Source: Blastocystis sp. Blastoise (Eukaryota; Sar; Bigyra; Opalinata; Blastocystidae). From it: 64,000 bases of DNA. Under the pieces are notes generated by a model, which did no database searches, was not told the DNA's origin, and saw only the letters and a program-made list of their open reading frames with translations. The position numbers and the translations under genes were made by a program. The stretch is from assembly GCA_039096225.1 (NCBI GenBank), contig JBBPEB010000015.1, positions 558,001-622,000 of the forward strand, read 5' to 3'. Positions 13,411 to 26,346 of the stretch are shown here, piece by piece (the stretch's first letter is position 1; the number at the start of each line of letters is the position of its first letter).

Positions 13411-15238
13411 ATGGAAATCGATACAAACTCGCCATATGTATGTGAGAGAATCTATACTTTTATGAAAACTATTCGTATAGGATCCCTATCCAACGGATCA
13501 ATTATTACAAACTGCGCTTAATTCTTCTAAAAACTTAATCAGTCCTACGAAACACATTATATACAAGAGAATTGAACAGCCTCCTATGAACAATCTTGAT
13601 GAGTATGCCGATTTATTTTCAATTATTTCCGTTGATGTTGTTTTTGATATGATATTTTCTAATATTTATTATAATACTCTTATCTGATGACAAATATGAG
13701 ACAATTAATGATATATACTCTATTTCTCTAGGTCATTTGAAGTTAATAATGAGAAAGTATTGAATGTATTGTCTAAAGAGGAGCTCGTAGCTTCACATAC
13801 ATGTTTAGAGTCTTTACAATACCTTAATTCTCATTTTAGTCAGCCAGATAATGATTGGCTAGGTCAAATTGATTTTGTGAATAGTTTTCGTTATATATTA
13901 TTCACTGAACCGGATTTTATCGTTTCTTCTCTTCAACGATATATCCCTAATTTACGCCATTATTTAAATTCTCTTCGAAGCGTTGTTGCTAAGACAGCAA
14001 TGATCTCCTTTCTAGAAATGTTTGACATTTTAAAGGTATTCATGTGTTTTGAGTGATTCTCTATGATTTTATATGGTTATTTTTTTTATATATTTATATA
14101 TTATGTTTTATTTTTATATATTTATATATGATGATAAATTAATATACTATACTTTTTCTTATTCTGTAATATATATAAAAAAAACAAATTATTTTTATTA
14201 TAGTTTATATCTCCTTATATATACTAGAATTCTTCTCTCGTTGATTTCATCTCTACTCTTCGATTATTATTTATGAAGGCCTGTGGAGATAAGAACTTTA
14301 TTAATGAAGCAGGACAAGACACACTTACTATGGTAATTATTATTATTATTATTATATTTTATAACTATATTATAATATTTTATAACTATATTAAATATAT
14401 AACATTATTATAATTTTATTATAATTATATTATACTTATATTATAAATATATATATTATAAGTATATTATTGTTTTAACACGAATTTATACACATAATAA
14501 TTCTTCTAGATGGCTACAAAATGTGATACACCTGATTTATATACATATTTATTACCATTTCTTAAAGATAGAAATCCTAAAGTATTTTTATATTTCAGTA
14601 ATATATATCTTTGTGAAATCATTTTTTTTTATTTAATAATAATAATAATATATATATATATATATTATAGATTCAAGCCTTGTCTACAAAGACCTTATAT
14701 ACATATTTATCTACATATCCTTCTCTTCTTTCCGTTGTAGATCTCTCCTCTCTCTATAAATTATTCCCTATTTTACTTACTTCAAAATCACCTGAATGCA
14801 GGACGTATATATATAATTGTTATATATATAATTATATATAATTATATGCTATATATATAATTGTTATATATATAATTATATATAATTATATATATAATTA
14901 TTATATATATAATTATATATAATTATATGCTATATATATAATTATTATTTATATAATTATATATAATTATATGCTATATATATAATTATTATTTATATAA
15001 TTATATATAATTATATGCTATATATATAATTATTATTTATATAAATGCTATTAATATAATATATATGTTTTGTTTATATATATAGAGTAACAAAAGACTT
15101 TATTAGTTGGTTTATTCAAATAAAAACTCAAGAGGTATTTTTAAATGAATTAATTACTGTTGGAGTGAATCAGTATGATCGTAATACTATCGTAGGAAAA
15201 GTCAATGAAACTACTGTAAAAAAGTATATTTAATTATT

Positions 15239-15270
<32 letters not shown>

Positions 15271-15855
15271 TATATAATCATATCTATTTACCTATATAAC
15301 TATATATATAGATCAGAACGTCGTTCTCTTCGTGATTTCATTAAAAATAAAAAGAAGATGTCATCACTCAATGCATCTCCTCAAAAGACTATATCTTCTC
15401 AAGAGAATAATGTACAGATAGAATCATCTTCTATTTCTTCTCCTATAGACACCTTAGATAATAATAATAATTCTATAAATACTACTGTAGATCCAAATGT
15501 GAAACTCAATACTTCAAAGGACTCAAATTCTATTATTATACAAGAACCAAATATATCTAGTCTCATTATGCCTCCTTTAAATAATGATATTATCATGAAT
15601 AATAACAATATTATTGATAGTCAACAAACAAGTAATTCTTCAGAAGACATCAAGAACAATCAATCTTCTCTTATTGAAAGTATACCTGTAACAACTGTTT
15701 CTAATTCTAATTCATCTATGATCTCCAATGATAATCACGATATACAAAACTTGAATAACAATCAACAACTAGCATTCACAAATGATACTTCATCTACAAC
15801 AACTATTGATCATTCGGATCCCAATACAGACCTTGATTTATCTTCAACTCAATAA
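13411..15855 (+). CDS. TOG/HEAT-repeat protein (CLASP/TOGARAM-like) with Ser/Asn-rich tail
   Basis: Probable microtubule-associated protein. Start ATG 13411 (MEIDTNSPY), then an intron and further exons up to the TAA ending at 15855. The 13740-14790 exons encode alpha-helical HEAT-type repeats: KEELVASHTCLESLQYLNSH, WLGQIDFVNSFRYIL, SLRSVVAKTAMISFLEMFDI, NEAGQDTLTMMATKCDTPD and PDLYTYLLPFLKDRNPKV. A tryptophan-led first helix and LRSxVxKxA resemble TOG domains of CLASP and TOGARAM proteins. A later exon (15090-15230) adds another helical repeat. The last exon (15313 on) begins RRSLRDFIKNKKK and then becomes a 165-residue Ser/Thr/Asn-rich disordered tail. TOG family membership is likely; the exact orthologue is not clear. 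Confidence 0.65.
14808..15047. repeat. AT-rich tandem repeat in TOG-gene intron
   Basis: Five to six imperfect copies of a 45-50 bp unit containing ATATATAATTATATATAATT and ATGCTATATATATAATTATT. It fills the intron between the exons ending SPECRT and starting VTKDFISWF. Confidence 0.85.
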
Positions 15856-16169
15856 AGTTCTTGTCTACTATTTTCAAATAACGCTATCTGATTCTTCTTG
15901 ATTTTTCGATAACTTTAGTTTTTGATTTGTATGTTTTTATTATTGTTCGTTTATAATTATTTTTCCACATTTTTTCTACTTTTCAAAGATATCGTCTCTA
16001 TTGTTTTTCTTTTTTCTTTTTTATGTCTTACAGTTACTTTATGTATTTATATCTTTGTTTGTTCTATGCTCTAAAGAACAAATTATTTTGTCTCTTCTTG
16101 TTTGGAGTATTTCTATCAATTCTTTCATTATTTTTATACGCACAAAAAATATCTTTATATCATACATAC
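15856..16169. other. Gene-free stretch left of the transposon
   Basis: 3' flank of the TOG gene, T-rich. It ends at the transposon target duplication. The open frame 16023-16376 crosses the insertion junction and is not considered a gene. Confidence 0.6.
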
Positions 16170-16178
16170 ATAAAAAAC
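16170..16178. repeat. Target-site duplication, left copy (ATAAAAAAC)
   Basis: Nine bases directly abutting the left terminal inverted repeat. They are repeated exactly at 27144-27152 just outside the right one. A 9-bp duplication is the usual length for Mutator-like elements. Confidence 0.93.
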
Positions 16179-16883
16179 GAGAACTTGATTAACCTCGTCC
16201 CGTTTTTGTGTTTTATTTTTGGTCGTCCCGCGGGACGAGTGAGTCATAAAATGAACTTTTTTTTTACCAATAATAATTTACTCTTGTATTTTTCTTCTAA
16301 AAGAACTTCTAAAAATTTATCAAAGTCGTCCCATATATTATTCAACTTTTATATTATCTTAAATGATAGATTTTAATGTAAACACAGTATGTATGCTATT
16401 GTGATACTTGTATAAGACGACAGGAAATAAAATATAAACTTGTTTTTTGTCATTCTTAGTATATCACTCAGAATTCTGGGTATAAACTTTGTTTTGACAC
16501 TCTTATATAATATTAAATTATAAATAAAGGTACACTGAACTATTTTGAGCTTTTAATAAAAAAACGTAAACATTTCTACATTTCTTGTCTTGAAGTTGTA
16601 AATTAAGTGAGTCTATTTGTATTCAGTCAATTTCAGACTAGTAAAGTTATCACAATAAAATACTCAAAGCAAAAACACAATTTTAACAAATGTAGTGAAT
16701 TCTTTAAAATGGAGAGTATTTTCTTACAAAATAAATATAATTTTTACTATATTGACATAAATAAAGATTTATAATTAAAATAAAATAATAAACTATAAAA
16801 ATAAAAATTAACGACAAATAAAATATGAGAAAATAAATTGTTTTATTCTTGTGCTTTATTTTGTGTTTAGTCCATATTTATTT
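16179..16883 (+). repeat. Left terminal inverted repeat of MULE, 705 bp
   Basis: Matches the reverse complement of 26439-27143 from the outermost base (GAGAACTTGATTAACC) to TCCATATTTATTT with no indel and no substitution that I could find by eye. It contains the subterminal palindrome at 16223 and further TCGTCCC words at about 16194 and 16324, candidates for transposase binding. The transposase ATG lies 11 bp inside its inner edge, so the TIR probably acts as the promoter. Confidence 0.93.
16223..16238. promoter_or_regulatory. 16-bp perfect palindrome in left TIR
   Basis: TCGTCCCGCGGGACGA, self-complementary over all 16 bases and entirely GC-rich in its centre, sits 44 bp from the element's outer end. 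The same palindrome is at 27084-27099 at the same distance from the other end. Single TCGTCCC half-sites recur nearby. A dimeric transposase (or host factor) binding site is inferred. Confidence 0.6.
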
Positions 16884-16893
16884 TATTTTCTTT

Positions 16894-19800
16894 ATGAGTT
16901 CAGCAAAAGAAATAAAGCAAGTGGCCTTGGAGGATGTTGGACTGTGCTCCCACTACAACAGCCGTGAAGAGTTGCTGAAGAGCTATTCATTATATAGATC
17001 AATCTATCACTTTTGCGTAAGACAACGTGGTGGGCATACGCTAACATATGTGTGCTCAAACAGTGATTGCCCTTTTATTGTTAAATATACAAAAAATGAA
17101 AAAGGTTTTGAAGCACAATCGTACTGTTGTTCCCACAATCATAAAGGTATTATTATATAACTATTACTATTTGTTAACACTCTATAAAGAAAACTTAAAT
17201 CAGTCCTATTCAACAAAACTAGTATATGATGATGCAAGTATATAATACTATATATTATTATTGTTATTATGCTTGATTTATTATGTTTTAATTTTTAATT
17301 TACGTAAATGAAACTCGTTTATTTATATATACAGAAAATATTTTATTATTTTAAAATTATTATGATTATTATAAAATATTTAATTATTGATAGATGATAC
17401 TTGCTTAATAAAGAATACTTATTCAAAAACTGGCGTAACATATGGAGAATTTGAAAGGTGTTTCTATTCTTTATTTATAAAAGATCCATTTGGGTTATAC
17501 TCAAGATATAAAACAGAGGCCAAAAGTCACTTTCCAAATATAGAACCAGAAGTACTAGATCACTGGTTTCAAAAATTGTTTAATTCAATATATGGAACGA
17601 ATGAAGATGGTTATCTTATGCTTCCTGCTATGCTTTATTCTATCAAACAGTACGAAAATATTGATTATAAAATTTATGTTAACAAAAATGATAATAAATT
17701 ATTTAGATTAATTGTAGTATATCATTCTGTAATAGAAAAACTTTCAGAATTATATAATAATGAGCTATTCATAGATGCTTCACATAGTCACTCCAAAGAT
17801 AAGTATATTATATATGATATTATAGTTTTATCTTCTTATAATAAAAAATATGTTCTCGGATATATGGTAGATCTAGATGGTGAAGGAAAAAATAGTTGGA
17901 TTGATTTTTTTTCATTTTTAATAAGTCGTGGTATATATTTATAATTAATCTATATTATATGTTTAATTATTAATTTTTTCTTATTATTATATATTGTATA
18001 TATATATTTATAACATTATTTTATCTATTTATTGTTAATTAATATCTTAAATTCAATCAATAATCTTTAGAATATTTATTGCTTCTACATGTTATTATAT
18101 ATTTTATAATTAATTTGAAATTATTTTATTTTTATATATAATGCCTGATAAAAGCTATTTTTTTAAATATCATTGGATATAATCGTTCAGATTTCTTTTT
18201 CCTTAAGTATTGTATTACATTTTCATTTCTATTTGTTTACTAATAATATATATATAGAATTTATTTTATTTCATATCATTTTAATATTTGTTAGTTGAGT
18301 ATTGCTCTATTTTAATATTATTTTATTTTTTATATGGTTTTTTTATTTCATTGATTTTATAAAATTTATTTATTTCACGTTATTTACATATAATATGTTT
18401 CAATAATACATTATTTTATACATATACAATTATAAAATTTACTTATTGGAAGTGCTAAAAATTATGATTTAATCATAAAAATATATATAATTTTATCTAG
18501 TATTCATATATATATATGATCATTAATATATAGGTGTGGATGAAAATTCGAAACTTGTTATTCATTCAGATGGTTTGATGGGTTTATCGGATGCTATTGG
18601 TGAGTTATTTCACTTTTCAACAAATGTTATGTGCGTTTTTCATGCAAGGAATATCATGTATTCAAAAAAAACTATTAAAGAGTCTTCTGATATAAATAGA
18701 ATCTTTTTTCAGTATGCTTCAGCTAAAGATCTTATCTCTGCAAAAAAATATTTACAAGATGAAATTGAATACGTTAATCAACGTAATATAAATGATTCAA
18801 ATGCTAATCTCGTTAAGGATATTAACACTTTAAGTGAATATTTAGATTCATGCGATAAAAGGTTTTGCCGTTTTTTTCATAAAGGATTTACTGTTACCAT
18901 GCTTACAAATAATCCTTCTGAACAAATTCATGCTCAATGGTCAGAAATTGTTAGAAAATCTCCATTATGTTTATTTCCATTTTTCTTTCATATAACCAAT
19001 AGAAAAAATATGTTTGATAACGAGGAAGATTGTATTATAAAGAAAACTATACCTTATGTCTTTCAAAAAAAGGATCAATTATGCAAAGAAGGCGATTTCA
19101 TAATGAAAGGAGAAGGAATAAATGAAATTTATATTTCGAAAAATAATAATTCAATAATTTATACTATAAAATATATTCCAGCTGCTACCTTTTATTGTGA
19201 TTGTCAATTCTGCAAAACCGAAGTTATTTGTGAACATATGATATGGTTTATGAAAGTAAATAAAATAGAATTTGATTCTCTTCCTTACGATCTTGTTAGA
19301 AGATACTTCATTTTTTTGAATATAAAAACATGTAAAAACTGTCCATTTTACCTGTTTACCTCATTTATTTATAAACCCCAATTTAGAGACTCTATATTGA
19401 TTGATACAACCCAAAATTATGGATATAGACAATTTAGGATTATTGATTCAAATGATATTGTTTTTAACAAAGAAAGTATGCTTATATATATTCTTAAAGT
19501 TAGTTTATTCATATATAGCGTTCCAGAATGAATTGAAGAATTTATATAAACAAATATTTTGTGTATATTTAATTATTATTATTTTTATATTTAATAGGCT
19601 GAGTGTGTATCAATCAATGAAATGATTTATCCACTAGACTACTCCATGTATTTAGAATTAAAAAATTATTTTGAAAAACATAATCCGTATCGTGAAGGTA
19701 TATATTTGTTAGTCATAATAAACACTGAACTTATTTTAGACATTATTTCAGAGAAAAGTTGTGAAAAGCGTGAAGAATCAATAACATTGAAGTATACAAA

Positions 19801-21234
19801 TTTTAAAGATGGTTACTCATATACTGCACCTTCTTCCTTGGCTTTTTGTTCGTTAGATGATTATATGATAAATAATACTGTATATTATATATCTAATATT
19901 ATATAATATCGTTTAAATAAAACTTTCTATTTTATTTAGGTATCACTTAAAATAATAAATATTAAGACTGGGGATATATTTTTAAAATCAATAAAACGCT
20001 CTAATACAATTAAAGAACTCAAGGAAGAATTAAATGTAAATTATGAATTATGTGTGTTTTTATTAATGTTATATATAGATAATATTTAAATTACCAGATG
20101 ATGTAACCCTGTTCATATTTTCTTCAGGTGGTTTTCTGGTTAAAGAATCTGAATCAATCAAAAGCATAATAGGTTATGACTCCATTTCAACTCTCAACTT
20201 ATATATATGTTTAGTATGATTTATTATATATTATATATCTATTTATATATAGGTACAATTAAGATGTCAATATAATAGTGAAACACTATTTTGCCATTGT
20301 ACATGTAAATAAATATTTTATTATATATATATATATATATTTTATATAGTTCCACTATGGAATATATTTGGAAAAGAACAAAAACTTGCATGTGGATCAG
20401 TTCATTTCGACTGTATATTGAATTAATTTTTGTTTTCAAACAATAAATCTATTGAATTATCACTTTTGTATATAGATACATGTGATCTACATCAATTTCT
20501 AATGTCATACAAAAACTATAAAGTTCGTATCGACATTATTTCTTTAGAATGTATGTTATATTTTCATCAATTAGTTATTTATTCTTTCAAAATGATGTTT
20601 ATAGACACAAAACAGACTATATGTATTGAATATGACTCACGACCATGCAATTCTAGAGTATTTTATAATATGAAAAAGCTGCAAATAAGCTGTATATATA
20701 TTTATTATTATTAAATTATATTTATTTTGTATAGTGGGGGAACTGGATCGAACAGCTACAAAATATTTACAACAACTTTTAGAATCCTCCTTTTTTGTTT
20801 GTGATAATATTGTTATAACAGGTATTTATTTTATTATTATATATTATTTATATAGGTGAAAAAATTCCTGAATGGGTACGTACATCTCTTCAATACGTAT
20901 CAGGCATAAAAAATATTAATATAAATTGGGACTTATCATGTATTATTTTATTTTTAATATATAATATCTCCATATTTATAGTACACACAATATTTGACTA
21001 TGAAATATTACCTAATATAAATGAAAATTCTGTGGATGGTATATATATATATATATTTTCATTATGTGCTTTGTAAAATATATTCTAATTACTATAGTAA
21101 ATCTTCAGACTCCAATGTCTATACAGAACAGCTCTCCAATATCATTAATAAGTGTTCAGTCAATAAATTCTATTATGGAGAATAAATGCATTTATGACCC
21201 AATTAAAGGTATGTGTTATGATTGTATTGATTAA
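16894..21234 (+). CDS. MULE transposase with WRKY/GCM1-type finger, DDE core, SWIM finger and C-terminal ubiquitin-like domain
   Basis: Start ATG 16894, just inside the left TIR. Exons: 16894-17146, 17394-17930, 18534-19475, 19519-19562, 19598-19697, 19752-19879, 19940-20035, 20079-20213, then at least six more to TAA at 21232-21234. An N-terminal Cys/His finger (CSNSDC ... CCSHNH) is followed by the MULE core with acidic triad D212 (LFIDASHS), D276 (VIHSDGLMG, then CVFHARN) and E393 (NNPSEQIHAQW). A SWIM finger CDCQFCKTEVICEH begins at about 485. Residues 669-745 form a ubiquitin-like fold: VSLKIINIKTGDIFLKSI, NTIKELKEELN, LPDDVTLFIFSSGGFLV, ESIKSIIGYDSISTLNLYI. Downstream exons up to YDPIKGMCYDCID stay in frame but are unrecognised. 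The 603-bp intron 2 is long for this locus. Whether transposase and UBL are one polypeptide rests on predicted splicing around 19475-19598. Confidence 0.82.
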
Positions 21235-21246
21235 AAAACGATTTAG

Positions 21247-21254
<8 letters not shown>

Positions 21255-21304
<50 letters not shown>
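21255..21304. repeat. (TA)n tract inside MULE
   Basis: About 25 TA dinucleotides directly after the transposase stop codon, followed at once by the hairpin at 21305. Similar TA tracts occur at 26150-26212 and 26299-26345 near the right TIR. Confidence 0.9.
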
Positions 21305-21306
<2 letters not shown>

Positions 21307-21341
21307 AGCGTTTCACGACTGGCTACGCCAGCCTACGCTTG
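21305..21341. other. GC-rich nested hairpin downstream of transposase
   Basis: Outer arms CAAGCGT (21305-21311) and ACGCTTG (21335-21341) pair perfectly. Inside them CTGGC (21319-21323) and GCCAG (21327-21331) form a second stem with a three-base loop. This 37-base structure is strikingly GC-rich for the window and lies 71 bp after the transposase stop. It might be a 3'-end RNA structure or the remnant of a foldback element. Confidence 0.6.
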
Positions 21342-24230
21342 AATCTAAATAAACATAAAAAAATAATTTGTAAAAAGACTATCTTTTCATTATATAAAAA
21401 TTATTTATTTCAAATTTTGTTTTGTTTTATTAATATTATCAATAATCGTTTCATATTTTATTAATATTATCAATAATTGTTTCATAAAAAGAAAATTAAA
21501 AAATAAAAATTAACTATATATAAAATAAAGATTACATTCTATTTCATTAGTAAATATATTTAAATACTTAAAAAACTATAGTATTGTTTATAAAATAGAG
21601 TTTACACAACAAATAAGTTATTATAAAAAAACTCTAAAAAACTATAACATTTTGAAATACATATACTCACTTTTATTAAAACGAATTTTGTGCTAATATA
21701 CATATATATTTGATTTATTATTTTTATTTATAAAGAATAACTTGAATTTCATTTATTTAAAGTCACAATTACAAAAAATGAGTTCTTTTGAAAGACAAAA
21801 AACATTCTTTAAACAATAATAGTTTTGTATTTAGTGACAAAAAAACGTATTATACGGTTTTAGAAGCAATTAAAATCATTTTACCCATTTTAACATTCCT
21901 ATCAAGCAGTCAACCATGTTTAATTAAACTAATTTTTAATATTTTATGTTCTATAATAAGTCTATTTATTATTTTAATAAAAGGTAACTTGAATCTCTTG
22001 ACTTAACTATTGTAATTCTAAAAGAATAATTTTTTAAACAACTTAAAATATTTATTTATTGTAGATTTTAATATAAAACAATTTAAAAACACTCTATACA
22101 TACTTATTACAACCATATTTAAAAAATAGACTCATTTTAACATTTTGGTCAAACACACAACCACCTTTATTTCAAACAATTCTTTTATTATTATAAACAT
22201 TAAACACTCTAATACTCATTTTTACAGAAAGTGTATTGAATCTCTTCACTTAAGACAGTCAAACAGACAATTCAAAATTATTTTACCCTTTAAACTCATT
22301 ATAAAGTGATAATATTTATAGAATTGCTTTGATATGTGATTTAGGACACATTGAACTACTTTTTACAAAATTATGAGTCAACATGTGCATATACTCATAT
22401 ACTCGTCAACTCCACTTTTGACTATTTTTTTGAGAAATGCAATACATATGTAGTCTAGTTTTCAAATATGTAAAAATTAATTGTCAAATATGAATTTGAT
22501 TTGTCAACTTTCAGAAAATTTTTAGAAAAAAGATTTTTCAATTTTCAGTTTTTTAACATGTTATACTATTGACTCTACTAAACTCATTTCTTAATTAATT
22601 TTAAATATTAAAATTTATATTATTAATATGTTTTATTCTCTATATTTATTTGTTATAATTATATAAAATAATTAAATATTGACTGAGAAATTAATGTTAT
22701 AAAGTATACCCTTTTTTCAAAAAAAATAATTTTTATGTTTTGCATATATAATTTTTTATCTCAAAAGTTATTTTATATTTTGATAATATTTTTCTAAATA
22801 TATAAACTATATGTTATCTAGTTTATAAATAAGTTTTATTTATTTTTTAAAAATTAATATTGATGGAGAAATTGTCAAAACAAACTATAGTATCAAAAAT
22901 GTTTTCTTTTTTTTAAACGACTTATTTCACTAATTAAAGATTTTTAAAAACTAATTTTCTTATTTAAAGCTTATTTATGACATTTCCAAATCATAAAGAC
23001 TGACAACTGACTTTTTAAAACAAACATTGTCAGTATCAGTTCAACATGTTGTCTTAACTTTTGTAAATAAGTCACATACAGTGTCTATGAGTGATTCTAA
23101 ACACTAATCTAAACGTTTTAAGAGTTTATTGAGTTAACATTGTCTGGTGATCTGTTGTCAAAGTCTTTTAAAAACAAAATAAAATAATAAAATATGTTTA
23201 TTTTGGTATTTAGTGATTCAATATAGAGTCAAATATCAAATATATTTATAAATGATGAAATTATTGACAACAAACAAATGAAAAAATTTTAACAAAAATT
23301 TCGAACGTCATTTTTTTATTGAGTTTAACTATTGTCTCCTGTGACTTCATTTTTTAATATTTTAAAAAAATGGCAAAAACGGATGACATTTAGGTCGTCC
23401 TACATCTAAATAAGCTTTAACCTTTTTATTTTATAAAATATTGACTGAGAACTGATGATAACAAAATATACCATTTTTAGAAAAATTTCATTTTTATGTT
23501 TTTCATATAAATTAACATATCTCGGTCAATATTAAATATTAAACAAAAATATAAAAAACGGATGACATCTAGGTTGTCTTGTTTACAAATATGTTTTTAT
23601 TTTTATTATATGTTGAATATTGACTGAGATCTGATGATAACAAAATTGGGTATCAAAGATGAAAAATTTTTATAAACAAATATTTTCTTATTAAAAGATA
23701 TAATTAAAATATAAAACATATTTATGACGGATATAGAGTTAACTAAATACATTAAAGCTCAAATAAGTTTATTAAGAAGGAATGTGTTGGATATCAGTTT
23801 GTCTTTTGTCGTTATTTAAAAGATTTATTGTTGTTTCAGAGTAGTTAAGGTCATTGTCATGACAACTGAAACCACTTTAGAGTTTATAGTTAGTAATGTG
23901 TGTATTGATATGTTGTCAAGTTGTAAATATAAACAAATCTACCCGTCAAAACTATTTATAAGACCAACCCGTCAATAAAAGTTAATTTTATAAAAATAAA
24001 TATAGAGTATGTTAATAGATATAGGAAAAATAAGAAAACAATAAAAAATGAAAAACGAAAAATAAGTGTTTTTATAAAAATGAAAAATATTGGATAAAAA
24101 AAAAATAATCCAATAATTTTGGTTAAAATTTTGTGCGAAAATGGTTTTTTGCGTTTTTTAGCCAGAAATTTAGAATTTTCGAAAAATTTTTTTAACAGTC
24201 ATTTTCAGAATTGTGTTCCGGATTTTATGA
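21342..24230. other. Non-coding interior of MULE
   Basis: Nearly 3 kb of A/T-rich sequence between the two element genes without a convincing exon. It holds a 31-bp direct duplication (TTTTATTAATATTATCAATA..., about 21425-21486), a pair of similar blocks at about 21880-22010 and 22135-22260, and the 180-bp repeats listed separately. The short frame 21788-22006 is a hydrophobic run with no family match. The first exon of the protease gene may be hidden near the right end. Confidence 0.6.
22670..23700. repeat. Diverged ~180-bp repeats in MULE interior
   Basis: Related units carry an AATATTGA(C/T)(T/G)GAGAA-like start at about 22677, 22858, 23438 and 23618, that is two pairs 180 bp apart. An ACGGATGACAT(T/C)TAGGT word in the second half recurs at about 23379 and 23558, again 180 bp apart. 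The second word continues into GTCGTCC, resembling the TIR half-site. An inverted copy of the start word is near 23523. Divergence is high, so the array is older than the TIRs' identity suggests. Confidence 0.55.
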
Positions 24231-24319
24231 TGTAATTTTTATTTTATAAAAGTTAATAACAAAGTCAATAATAGTGAAAGTGTGTGAGACACCGTACGCT
24301 ACATGAACTAAATTAAGGA

Positions 24320-26149
24320 TATTAATATATATAGATATTAATGACAAAGAGAAACTTGACATAACTACAATCCATGAGAATACAAAGTGTATACTAGATG
24401 AAAAACAGAAAACATGTCTTCTTAGTCCTTCTGACCTTTTACCATTTTCAGATGATGATATTTCAACTATATCCAGTAAAGAATGTATATTTACATGTAA
24501 TATCATTAATCAAGAAGAAACTGATGAAGAGACAGAAAAATATGAAGATAAGCTTTATGAAAAAGCTAAAGTACATAATTATATTTATATTATAAATTAT
24601 ATATTATATTTATCTGCTTATCAAATTGGTATTTTTATATTTCCTGTAGTTTCTAGTTATTTCCTATCGTTTTATATATTATATTTGTGTATAAAAACTA
24701 TTTATTACTATATATATTATATTTTTATACTATAGAAAATTCTTAAAGAGGATTCGATTTCAGTACGAAGATCAAGTGATTTATATCTAAATGATTTTAT
24801 TATTGATACATATATTAATTATTTATGGCTGGCATTTAAATTATCAAGTCAATCTAAAGATTCTATTAATACCATTTATATAATTGATTATTTTAAAAGA
24901 ATTATAATCGATAGGCAACTGGCTAATAATCAGTCAAATGTATGTTTATAGTTTATATATTATTATTATTTATAGTACTCTAGCCTTATTAATAAAATCA
25001 TTTTGAGTAATACAAATCTAATAATAATACCATACTGTCAGTATACATTATGTTTACAAATTAATTCATTTTTTTAGTTATAACCATTGGATTCTCTATA
25101 CAGTGAGTACTGTAGCTATTAATAATATTGCTAATGGTATATATTTATTATTAAAAAATGTTTAATTGCTATTTCTTTGTTTATTTCGTTTTTAATATTT
25201 TTATCTTTGCTATATTTAGAGTTGAAAAAAAATAAACTAAGAAATTCAATAGATGTATGTAATTATATATAAAAAATTATTATTTATAAAGCTGGAAATC
25301 AGGTGCTATAACTCAATGGAACGAATTACTATTAATTATAACTGTGCAATAATTAAGTATTATTTATTTCTTATTATATTACTAATCTATTTATAGTTTT
25401 GTAAATGCTTTATTTCGAGAAATTATCAAAATGAGATGCCATTATACAGATGATGAATGTAAAGACCTTTTAAAGATATTAAATACGCAAATAAATGTTT
25501 ATGTATTATTTTTATTTTATATTACTATTTATTTAGGAATCTCCTCAACAACACAACTCATATGACTGTGGTTGCTATTTACTAATGAATACGAAATATA
25601 TTATTGAAAATTACTCAATTTGGATAAATAATCCTTCTATTAGTTATACCTTTAGCAGTAGTGTAATAAGAAGTGTTATACTAGAAAAGATGGCATTAAT
25701 GTCACGTATTCCTGGATATAACAGTGTAAAACGATGTATGTAATATTATTTATATATATTAATAAATATATAGTTTTTACTGATATTGAATCCTCAATAA
25801 ATTATATTAAAGAAAACACTCATTATGATACTATAGTAAGTGACAGGGAATATAATACTAGACAAAAATCGTTTATAGAATTTATACAATTAAATAAGTA
25901 TTTTTTAATATATGTAATTCTTTATACTCTATCTTTATTTAGCAAGATCTTCCATGATAATTTAGGCTTAACATTTAAGAATCTAAAAAACAAGCAGCAG
26001 CTTCCTATTCTTAAAAAAAAAATAAAAAAACAAAAATTGTATTATATTAATAAAGCACTTTTAATTCTGGATCCAAATCGTAAACGAACAAAACATGCGA
26101 AGAGATTTGTTGCTCGTAAAGTATCCAGAAAAAAGAATCTAACCAATTC

Positions 26150-26216
<67 letters not shown>

Positions 26217-26295
26217 TATTAAATTGTTTACTATATGATATATTATGTTTATATATATATAGTTATATTCAATTATTTTTTGCATAATTATATTC

Positions 26296-26346
<51 letters not shown>

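Noticed and set aside
16023-16376. 117-residue open frame before and inside the left TIR
   Set aside because: It crosses the host-transposon junction at 16179. The part inside the TIR is repeated on the other end (26946-27185) only because the TIRs are identical; no family motif.
17931-18533. Possible break splitting the transposase into two genes
   Set aside because: A GT-AG intron in matching phase joins SFLISRG to VDENSKLVIHSD, placing the first and second catalytic Asp at usual MULE spacing; treated as an intron although long.
21788-22006. Small hydrophobic ORF in the transposon interior
   Set aside because: No start or splice context, no family likeness; similar short frames are expected by chance in this composition.
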